From Meghimatium bilineatum (lineage: Eukaryota > Mollusca > Gastropoda > Stylommatophora > Philomycidae), in the NCBI GenBank assembly GCA_034231615.1, contig CM067322.1:64633349-64697348 (forward strand): a stretch of 64,000 nucleotides of DNA. Direction: 5' to 3'. The notes under the pieces are model-generated. The model was not told where the DNA came from. It saw only the letters and a program-made list of their open reading frames with translations, and did no database searches. Positions 56,180 through 64,000 of this stretch are shown here, piece after piece. The translations under genes were made by a program, and so were the position numbers. Numbering within the stretch: the stretch's first letter is position 1; each line of letters starts with the position of its first letter.

Positions 56180-57010
56180 TGTGTAATTTATATTCTTCTC
56201 ACGCACGAGAAGATCCACATTATGAACAGTACTCTGTTAGCATCGAAGGTCATGAGTGTACACAAATTACATACGGAATGCCACACTGTATCAAGAAGAT
56301 TCACAGGTCTAGAATTCGTGATTATGTCAGTAAAATAAGCGAGCCTCTAAATATCTTTCTCAATGAAAAGAAAGACCAAAATAATGTATATTGACGTAAT
56401 TGGGTTCCCACCTACAATAACAATCGACAATCAATAACTAACAAATGTCAACAGTTGTGAATGTCTTGGGTCAACCATTAACATTCAGTGAAAGAGATTA
56501 ACAGTTGCCTTGAGAAATATCACTGATGAAAATTATATGGCAAGGGGAAAACAGGAAAATAAAATTACAACTATTAAGAAGTTAGATTTTCTCAGTGGTG
56601 ACGTGTGACGTGGGCTATGAGATTCGCAATGGGGAAAAAAATAACATTTGAAATTAAATGTTGCAGAAAAGTCCTAAGAACATCATATGCAGATATATGA
56701 TCCAGCTAAGAAGTCTGGAAAAATATACCGAAACGTAGAGAATTAGCACCTCAAATTTTTTTTAAAATAAAAAGGCAAGCTAATATATTTTTATCATATA
56801 AAAAGACACAAAGAGATAAAAGCTTAAGCATTCATGTAAAGGTTCCAGAAAATATAACAATAATCCACCCAATACGTCTGTGGACGTAGGATATCCAAAA
56901 TCTATCAAATATGATACTGGGAGAAGCAGAACAGATTGCACCGAACCGAAAGGCTTACAGAGTGGCGGTGAGGACAGTGTTCAGCAAAGAAAGGTCACAT
57001 AGAAGTATAT
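56180..57010 (+). mobile_element. RTE-b-like LINE ORF2 relic
   Basis: Motifs in order: SHAREDPHYEQYSVSIEGHE (before the RT catalytic motif), a degraded ITYGMPHC where YADD is expected, DYVSKISEPLNIFLNEKKD, a CLGSTIN block ('YLGSxI'), ENYMARGKQENKITTIKKL, and at the end a GEAEQIAPNRKAY-like and FSKERSHR-like block. It spans the RT core to the C-terminus with many stops. The catalytic motif is lost. Confidence 0.75.
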
Positions 57011-57014
57011 CGAT

Positions 57015-57145
57015 AGTGCAGTAGTTCCCATACTTTCTCCACTTACTCCTCCCTTATACGTTTTGCAAGGCGTTATGCCAACCTTTTAGACCCCAATTTA
57101 AACCAACACCCACTGTTTAAATCATGTTGTATGGGATAAACCTGT
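57015..57145 (+). mobile_element. Possible hAT-like terminal sequence
   Basis: CAGTAGTTCCCATACTTTCT at about 57019 followed by CCACTTACTCCTCCC resembles hAT-type ends. No transposase or paired end was found nearby. Confidence 0.3.
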
Positions 57146-57354
57146 AAACAGTTGTTAGATAAGTGACAACTGTGTTTGCTGATGTGTTTATATAATTTCT
57201 ATTTGTTCATGAATATTACTTCTTTACAACACAGGTTTCAAATAAAATAAATTAAATAATTAATTTCAATTAAGGAAACAAATGAACGGATCAATATTCC
57301 GGGATTTAAACAATTTTACGACTGATTGTTGAATTTGATCTTCTAATTGTTTTG

Positions 57355-58165
57355 TTTTGTTTTGCGTTCGCTCCACTGTAACCATCACGGATATCCGTGC
57401 GATTTCCGCCGGGAGCGTGATTACGTTGTGCCACCGTTATGCGCCTTGTAGGCCTAGCACATCCGATTTCGGCATGCCTTGACAATTCGGGTGGGCTACC
57501 CTTAGCCTGTGACAGCCTCTATATCTGTCTCCAGACACGCGTAGTGGCGACTCTTCGCCCAGACGATTTTTGCTATCGTCTGACTCGAACGAGGTGTTCC
57601 ACTGTCTATGAACTTGCCTCGTGTAATTGGACGTGCTGTGCCTGTGCCCATTGGGTACTGAACCGTTTCTCATCCGTGAGCCTGGTTCCTTAAGGAGAAT
57701 GCTCTTCAACAGAGGAGTTGGACCCTGACACTTTCGCCCTCTTAGCCGAGGTGTCATTCACCGACATCGTGTACCCCTTGTCCAAGTTCGAGTCTCACAC
57801 CACGCGTGTGAGAGCAAGGCGTTCTCGAGCTGAGCGTCCTTGTCCCAATAGCGCCTGAGCCCATCAGGTACTGAACCCTTTCTCTCTTCAAGTGTATTTC
57901 CGGTATAGGAAACCTGACAGTAGAGTTGGGCCAGGGCTAAATCGTTGTCCCTGTTGTGCCTGAGCCCATCGGGTACGGAACCCTTTCTCTCTGCAAGTGT
58001 ACTTCCGGTATAGGAAACCTTGACAGTAGAGATGGGCCAGGACTACCATCATTGTCCATTTCTTGCCTAAGCCCATCGGGTACAGAACCCTTTCTCTTCG
58101 CGAGCATATTTCCAGAGGAAGGCTCGACATTAGAGTTGGATTAGGTCTTCTTGCTTTACCAAACG
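57355..58165 (-). mobile_element. Retroposon D1, copy 2, longer 5' part with 105-bp subrepeats
   Basis: Bases 57368-57900 match copy 1 (8866-9407). On the minus strand the 3' end is GGAGCGAACGCAAAACAAAA. Upstream (57640-58165) a segment of about 105 bp recurs three to four times, each with GCCCATCGGGTAC, CCCTTTCTCT, a GGTATAGGAAACC and an AGAGTTGG part (plus sense). Sequence to about 58400 has similar composition and may belong to the element. GC content is higher than in the surroundings. Confidence 0.75.
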
Positions 58166-59712
58166 CCAATGAATAGGTCTGTGTCTCTGCCTGTAAGGAA
58201 CACAGGTAACTAGAAGCTCGTCTCGAGCTGACGGAGCTTGTAGTTCCCCTTTCCTAGGTACTTTTCACTTTTCACTTTCTATTTGCAGTTCGCGCTGCCC
58301 TCTAGCGCTGTTCTGCCCTTTAATTGTTTCATTGTACTCGGTATGAAATCTATTTGTCTATCGCCATGCATCTACCTTTACGTGCATTTTACATTGGCGG
58401 CCCCTCCAATGTTCGGACTGGATTGACTAGCTTCACTGTATGTCGACAGTGTCGCTGTATGTGGTGATGCTGGTGGTGTCGGAGATATTGTCTGTCTCTT
58501 GTGCAGTCAAATCTCTTTCCATCTGCTACCTCCACATTCTCGGACACGATCCCCAAATGATTTTGCCAGAATCAGCTCGAGCTGCTATATTTCTGTTTTC
58601 AGGGTGCACCGCGTGGAGGTACATTTGGGATCTTGGTTATCTGCTAACCCTGGGTCCTCCTAGAGCAATGCGTTCCCTTTGCACCCCGATCTTCTAATGA
58701 TAATGTTACTTCAACGTCCAATGTTGTATGCTGACTATGTGCTGAAATTCCAATCAATTTTGATGAATCACACAGCTGTGCTCACTGTCAACGGTGTCCT
58801 CATATTCCTGGTTTATTCTCTTCCACATTACGTATCTCTTGTTCAAGCAAGTATAAGTTACAGCATAAATCATCTCAAACGTCCAGATTGTTCTGCCTTA
58901 ACACTTAATTCTGCTCCACTGCGCTTCACAACACGAGTTTAATGTCACCCTAGACAACGTCATTGCCTCGTAAAATACATTATCTGTGAGCGTTCATAGC
59001 AAGTCCCGAGAGACAGAGTTAAGCAGATGGAGAGAGAAACATATTTCTATGACAAATCCAGCATCCTGCTCATAACAAACCGGAAAAAAAACAATTTCCA
59101 ATATAAGCCATCTCTAAACTATTATCCACTTCTCGCCTTATGTCAGTGCAGGATGTCGTAAACATATATAAAAACATCGCTATTAATTTAACACTTTGTA
59201 GTAAAATATGTTTGGGTTCGGAAAGTGTAAGATTTGGCCCTCAAGGAAGGTGTTATATGATTCGCGTTGTATGATTTGCGTTATATGTTTCAGTTGTGAT
59301 TCACTGGTTGACTAAAGAAGAGTGTCACTGGTGCAGACAGTAAACATATTTTGCGCATATATGAACTGTATTCAACCTCCTTTACATTCGATATTCCGAA
59401 CACCCAGATCCAGTTACGTACACTGATTTTCTGAGACGGAATGTTATAACTGCATCAAGCAATACTGTTCAATGCCTCTGACAGTGTCTCCTCAGTTATT
59501 AGGAAGAGATCACCCAGCAGATGTGTAGGCGCTTTAAGTGTAAGCAAGTTGATTATATTTTTTACAGAGATATCTCAGAAAAACAAAGAATATTTCCTTG
59601 GCTGAAATATTGCTAACTAATAGGAAAAAAAACACTGAAACGTTAACATCTTGGCATTAGTCAAAATTAAGTTCAAAAGACATTAGTCAACGTTCAGTAC
59701 ATATATACATAT
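58166..59712. other. Unassigned DNA
   Basis: 58170-58400 may be the far 5' part of D1. ATTGGCGGCCCC at 58393 resembles a retroelement primer-binding site but nothing supports an LTR. Open frames of 85-87 codons at 58440-58942 have no known domain. Confidence 0.4.
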
Positions 59713-59714
59713 AT

Positions 59715-59968
59715 ATTTGGGAGCCGTGTTAGCGCAGTGGCTTCGCATATGAGTGGTCCTGCGTTCATTCCCCAGTTGAGGTGGAAATGTTTTTCAGATT
59801 GCAACGGCTCCCGGGTCGACCCAGCCTTAAATGGGTACCGGATTAATCCGGGAAGAAAAGACTGCGAGGGAGAGGAGATGACTGCCTCCCTCATTTGCAG
59901 AGCCTCTGAAATGTGAGATCGCTAACATCTCATACCCCTACGGCATTAATAAATGCTATGGGTTATTT
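59715..59968 (+). mobile_element. SINE-E, tRNA-derived
   Basis: The head GGGAGCCGTGTTAGCGCAGT then GGCTTCGCATATGAG and a B-box-like TGCGTTCATTCCCC resemble a tRNA gene. The body has GGCTCCCGGGTCGACCCAGC, CTTAAATGGGTACCGGATTA and a GAGATGACTGCCTCCC block, and the 3' part ends with GGCATTAATAAATGCTATGG. It is the only copy in the window and shares no module with SINE-A to SINE-D. Confidence 0.75.
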
Positions 59969-60404
59969 TACTTTTATTTGTACATATATACATGAGTCAA
60001 CATTCAATTACTACACACATGATTTAACGTTCAGTTCACAAATGCATGAACATTCACCATTAAGCTCACAAATACATTAAAATTCCCAATACCAAAGATC
60101 GGAATGGTCATAATTCGTGTCTTCATACTGTGAAACAAAGGGGAAAATGGTGAAGCATCTATGTCATAATAAAACCATCTGTAACTAAAAGATGTCATTT
60201 GTCTCCGAATGAATTATGGTTAATTCAAAATCTATTTCTATAAGTATATTTGACCTGGGATCCATGATGTTCTCTCGGGGGTCTCGTGGAGTATGAGCTT
60301 TGCTAAGGTTAGGATGAATGTTACAGTTACAATAAAAAATGAAATGGACAAGTATAAGAATAGAAAGATGTCAACAAGAATACATACTTCATACGTTAAT
60401 TGAG
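59969..60404. other. Unassigned DNA
   Basis: A loose AACATTCA/ACACAT repetition at 60000-60090; nothing else. Confidence 0.4.
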
Positions 60405-60595
60405 ACTACAGTTCCTTAACGTGGGCCATACGATCACTATGGATCACGAAGACTTGCAATGGGTCAATGAGAAACATATTGAAATTGTGAGGTGGAAGGA
60501 CAGGCGCATCCGAGGAGGCGCATATGGAGGTGGCCACTTGGACGATAAATAACAAGAAAGTTGTTGCTCGGCCCCCACTTCAAGAACCATTGATA
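60405..60595. mobile_element. hAT-like MITE
   Basis: The left end ACAGTTCCTTAACGTGGGCC and the right end, read inward on the other strand, CAATGGTTCTTGAAGTGGGG are imperfect inverted repeats of the hAT type. The interior of about 150 bp has no open frame. Flanking 8-bp direct repeats are not evident, so the insertion is probably old. Confidence 0.5.
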
Positions 60596-60839
60596 GATAG
60601 CGTGATTGATTATGTTGGAGTGAACATTAATGGATCATTGCTTCAGGATTATGCTATGAATACTACAAACTTGTATTAAAATATAATGTGCATGTGTTTA
60701 TCATCTATCATATACGAGTGCTTTCATTGGTTGACAGCGCTTGTATAATAAATTCTTGAACAATTGACAAAATCATTGTCATTTCCTCGACAAAAATTTG
60801 TAAATAGCGGATGTCATTAATAACAAAATTGTTAAGGAG
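60596..60839. other. Unassigned DNA
   Basis: Nothing recognised. Confidence 0.4.
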
Positions 60840-61815
60840 AGTCATCATCATCAAGGCAAGTGCTGTGCCGAATAGCGTTAGCGATCATATTTCTCCACCT
60901 TCATCGATCTATCATATATATCATCGTCTCCATTGGTGTCGTCAATCGAAGCCATTTAGTAAAACTGTCCAATATCTTTTCTCTGGGTCTTTCCCTTGAT
61001 CTTTTCCCTTCTATCTTTCCTGTTGTCACTATATTCTCAAATCCTTCTCTTCTCATTATATAGCCAATAAGTGTTGACTGTCTTTATCTTATATTATCAA
61101 TAATGCATCTTTTCACATCCATCCTTCTAAGACATCCTTCATTAGTAATCTTTGCTGTTCAAGGAATGCGCAACATCCTTCGAATAAACCACATTTCCGC
61201 TGCCTCCAATGATTTTTGTTATGTCATTTATTATCCGTGCTTCACTTCCATAGAGTAGCACTGGTTCAATGTAGCATTTGATGACACGTTTTCTAGTATT
61301 CATCTATATCGACTTGTTGCATAGGATATTTTTCATTTTATGGAATGCTGCTTTTGCTTGTCCTATTCTGCTTATAATTTCGGTCTTGTATCTGAAGTTA
61401 TTCATGTTCCTAAATATTTGAAACTATTCAACTGCTTTACGTTTTTCTCATTTAATACTATTTCACTATTTGGTGGGAACTATTTCCCGATATTATCATT
61501 GATTCTGTCTTTTTTTAATGTTTAAACTAAGATCTTTTTTGTTCACTTTTTACCACCGTCCTGTTTAACAGATCTTGGAGATGTTCTTGGCTTTCTGCTA
61601 TCAACACAGTATCATCTGCATATCGTAGATTATTGATATTGTGTCCTCCTATTTTACTGCATGGCACATTCTTAATTGATATCAAGATATTCTCGCTGTA
61701 AAGAGAAAATAAATCTAGTGACAATACACATCCCTGGCGTACACCTTGTTTTATTTGTGTATACTTCCCAGTTATATTATCCATTTTCATGGCTGCTTCT
61801 TGTTGCTAGTATATA
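60840..61815 (-). mobile_element. RTE-a-like LINE with reverse-transcriptase core
   Basis: On the minus strand: a QEAAMKMDN block, YTQIKQGVRQGCVLSLDLFS, GGHNINNLRYADDTVLIAES (catalytic YADD intact), LQDLLNRTVVKSEQKRS, then fragments of the YGSEARIINDIT region and EMWFIRRMLRIP. The terminal (TGATGA)n tail is visible as CATCATCATC at 60844. It is 5'-truncated at about the same point in ORF2 as the 41-kb copy, but its C-terminal part is more decayed. Confidence 0.85.
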
Positions 61816-62063
61816 TTGCGCACAATTAAGGAGCGGTGTTATACCGTATACCATTTAGACAAATTTGATGAAACTTGAAAATATCAAAATGTGTATACTC
61901 GTCGCAGGCCCTCTAACTTTCATACTACTCGTATATATCAATATCTCAATCTCTGCGCGACATATTCATCAATATAAAATAAATATAGTCATAATACATA
62001 GTTGCTAGTACAGGTGACAACTTCATTGATAGTAGTTGTAGTAGAAGTAAGACAGTATTAAAT
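61816..62063. other. Unassigned DNA
   Basis: Nothing recognised. Confidence 0.4.
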
Positions 62064-62075
62064 TTACTGTAGTAG

Positions 62076-62110
<35 letters not shown>

Positions 62111-62830
62111 GCACTATTTGAATTAACAGTTACTTTAGTAATAGTATTTTAGTGAGTAATCTTATTGGTAATGATACTATTAATATTATTATCAGCAGTA
62201 ATTGTAGTAATAATAGCAACATTTGCAGAAGTAGTAGTAGCCGTTATAACAAAAGTAGTAGCAGTAGTTGCGGTTGCATTAGTAATAATAATACAAGTAA
62301 TAATAGCAGCAGTATTAGGAGTATAATAGTAATAAAATGTAGTAGTAGTAGTGGTAGTGGTTTTTGTTCTAACCATAGTTTTACTGTTGCGGCAATTGTT
62401 TCAGTAGTAGTATTAGTAGTCGTAGTCGTAGTAGTAGTAGTAGTAGTAGTAATTTCTGTTTCTCGTGTTCTTGTTATTGTAGAAGTTCTAGCAGTAATAG
62501 TAATAGTAGTAGCAGTGATGGTAGTATTAGTAGTGGTGGTAGTAGTAGTAGTAGTAGTAATTGCAAATATAGTAATTGCAATAGCAAATGTTATAGCAGT
62601 ATTTCCCTTAGTAGCATTAGTGATATTAATAGCAGTAATACTTGCAACAGTAGTACATATAGTACTAGTTGTAGTAGTAGTAATGGTAGTAGTTGTTGCA
62701 GGAAACGTAGTAGCAATAACAGTAGCACGGGTTGTAGTAGTAGAAGTAGTAGAAGTAGCAGCATTGGAGGTAATAGTAGGTGTAGCAGTAATAGAAGTAG
62801 TAGTATAAGTGGTAGTTGTAGTGATTATAG
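62064..62830. repeat. Degenerate trinucleotide tract (GTT, TAG/GTA)n
   Basis: A (GTT)n run at 62074-62112 is followed by about 680 bp of imperfect TAG/GTA/TAA triplets. Because the period is three, long Ser-rich and Val-rich frames (one of 218 codons) stay open, without being genes. The tract ends about 70 bp from the splice donor of exon A, inside the inferred intron. Confidence 0.95.
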
Positions 62831-62901
62831 CAGCAACCGCAGCAGATATTGCAACAGCTGTGTCAGTATCTGTCCTAATAATATAAACACGAATCTCTTA
62901 C

Positions 62902-63054
62902 CGTAAAGTTTCCGAATTGCTCTTTTGATATTTTTATCCCAAAATGACCTTGACCTACATGTAGGAAATCTCCAACATAAGACTCCAACAACTGCAGCAA
63001 AAACCACCACAGTAATTCCACCTGATATGATTCCGGCAACCTCTGCTGCCGGCA
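62902..63054 (-). CDS. Exon A, transmembrane exon of an unidentified gene (153 nt, internal)
   Basis: Bounded by an acceptor TATGTTTCAG (ending at 63055) and a donor TTTACG then GTAAGAG. It enters in phase 1 (two bases of a split codon) and leaves one base (G) of the next codon, with 50 full codons between. The peptide is PAAEVAGIISGGITVVVF then AAVVGVLCWRF, a single hydrophobic span of about 23 residues, followed by PTCRSRSFWDKNIKRAIRKL and Y. The basic run after the span predicts a cytoplasmic C-terminal side. The outgoing G joins GA of exon B to give Gly in frame. No signal peptide or extracellular domain lies in the window. Confidence 0.75.
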
Positions 63055-63455
63055 CTGAAACATAATGGGAAAAAAAACATCAAACAATAAATCGTTGTGC
63101 AATTCCTTCTTTCCCAACCCCTAAATATGTCTTTATATAATAGTTCCATAAACACTTTTCTCATATCCCTCTTCAGCCCTTGCATCTTTTTGTTGCATTG
63201 ATAGACCACATAATTATTTTGTCTGGAAGATTTAGATAAAGTATTCATCGCCTCCAACATCCGCTCCCTAATATGCCATAATTTGTCATATTGAAGAATC
63301 ATCACGCTTTCCCGCATTGAGGATCTAATATTTTATGCAAATGCTTAACAACAGGAAGCAATGCTCATGGCTGTGTGAAACACGATGGAGAAAATCTGTG
63401 TCACTGGAAGACAACATGAAACGGTGTGTAGAGTATGTGATATTTATGTGATTGT
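63055..63455 (-). other. Intron sequence upstream of exon A
   Basis: It has no repeat family I recognise. Pyrimidine-rich sequence before the acceptor on the minus strand is short (TATGTTTCAG). Confidence 0.5.
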
Positions 63456-63459
63456 TATT

Positions 63460-63990
63460 TGAAGAATGGAATTATGTGTGTCCTAGCTGACCTGTGTGCA
63501 ATAAGTGATACTTCATATGAGAACTGAATTGTGTACAGTAAATGATACTTCATATGAGAACTGAATTGTGTACATTAAATAATACTTCAATTGAGAACTG
63601 AATTGTGTAGTAAATAATACTTCATATGAGAACTGAATAGTGTACAGTAAAAGATACTTCGAAGTAAATTATATTGAAAATTATGACTGAATTGTGTGAA
63701 GTCATACATTACATGAGAATTGAATTGTGTGAAGTGATACTTTACATGACAAATGAATTGTGTGAAGTGATACATTACATATGAACTGAATTGTGTGAAG
63801 TGATACATTACATATGAACTGAATTGTGTGAAGTGATACATTACATGACAAATGAATTGTGTGAAGTGATACATTACATATGAACTGAATTGTGTGAAGT
63901 GATACATTACATATGAACTGAATTGTCTGAAGTTATACATTACATGAGATATGAATTGTATACAGTAAATTATACTTTAAGTGGGGACTG
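63460..63990. repeat. 33-bp tandem array, about 15 copies
   Basis: The unit GTGAAGTGATACATTACATA plus TGAACTGAATTGT has a 33-bp period in the right half (63690-63930). The left half (63460-63690) has longer, more diverged units around CTTCATATGAGAACTGAATT. A minus-strand frame of 117 codons with an 11-residue period is a by-product. Confidence 0.93.
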
Positions 63991-64000
63991 AATTGAAGAA

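Larger units (their letters stand above)
31903..62901 (-). other. Inferred 31.0-kb intron between exons A and B
   Basis: The boundaries are the donor after exon A (TTTACG then GTAAGAG, at 62902/62901) and the acceptor before exon B (TGTTTCAG, at 31903/31902). The joined split codon is G plus GA (Gly). The intron would contain over 30 transposon relics and seven tandem arrays. Additional exons inside it cannot be excluded by eye, though the direct phase match makes a direct join possible. Confidence 0.6.

Noticed and set aside
57368..58397. D1 as an LTR, with a primer-binding site at 58393 (TTGGCGGCCCC)
   Set aside because: The 11-bp target duplication and the 3' tail at 8.85 kb show non-LTR mobilisation, and no second LTR or internal pol region is adjacent.
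62152..62808. A 218-codon Ser- then Val-rich frame
   Set aside because: It is a degenerate trinucleotide tract. Its composition shift reflects slow phase drift of TAG/GTA triplets.
31653..63054. Naming the two-exon gene as a synaptotagmin
   Set aside because: A transmembrane span plus a basic linker fits, but no C2 domain lies in the window and I recognise no diagnostic residue.

Overview
This is non-coding, AT-rich eukaryotic (animal) DNA. It is packed with decayed transposable elements and long tandem repeats. Modular tRNA-derived SINEs, LINE open reading frames of the RTE-like 'YADD ... GHxMR' type, Tc1-like transposase relics and a Ty3/Gypsy pol relic together point to an invertebrate. 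A mollusc is my best guess, because shuffled-module SINEs are known there, but an arthropod or other lophotrochozoan is not excluded. Nothing here looks bacterial or viral, and no operon exists.

The only convincing host coding sequence is two exons on the minus strand. Exon A (62902-63054) encodes a transmembrane segment followed by a basic juxtamembrane stretch. Exon B (31653-31902) encodes a Lys-rich stretch and a Ser/Arg-rich tail with two RRTS sites. Their splice sites are good and their split codon matches exactly (G|GA, Gly). Joined, they imply an intron of about 31.0 kb (31903-62901) that holds most of the window. Positions 1-31652 would be the start of the next intron. The protein is not identified; a synaptotagmin-like membrane protein is only a weak guess.

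Region by region. 1-10.7 kb: RTE-like fragments, a 42/46-bp minisatellite, a Tc1-like element split by a LINE 3' end, SINEs, retroposon 'D1' inserted into an RTE copy with an 11-bp target duplication, and a Ty3/Gypsy integrase relic. 11.7-14.8 kb: pyrimidine-rich (ACTC)-type arrays, interrupted by a SINE whose 3' end has itself become a 7 x 40-bp array. 15-27.4 kb: LINE and SINE debris. 27.6-30.5 kb: a 79-bp array with 158-bp higher-order structure and a 22-bp array with 66-bp higher-order structure. 30.8-45 kb: exon B, Tc1-like, LINE and SINE relics. 45.9-48.9 kb: a 3.1-kb array of 40-bp and 36-bp units. 49-58.4 kb: SINE-rich DNA, a 39 x 26-bp array that grew inside a LINE coding relic, a 52/48-bp array and a second D1 copy. 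59.7-64 kb: another SINE type, a hAT-like MITE, an RTE-like relic, a trinucleotide tract and exon A, then a 33-bp array.

Labels used below are mine. SINE-A, SINE-B and D1 share a central block (around GTCGGATGTG ... GGCGCA) and a 3' end (around GAACGAACG plus GAA repeats). SINE-C, SINE-D and SINE-E have different tRNA-like heads. RTE-a copies end in (TGATGA)n and RTE-b copies in (GATA)n. The 3' end of SINE-A and SINE-B also resembles that of an RNase-H-bearing LINE in the same window, which suggests a SINE/LINE partnership. I found no new defence, regulatory or enzymatic system. The interest lies in the gene with its giant intron, the modular SINE superfamily, and minisatellites born inside transposons.
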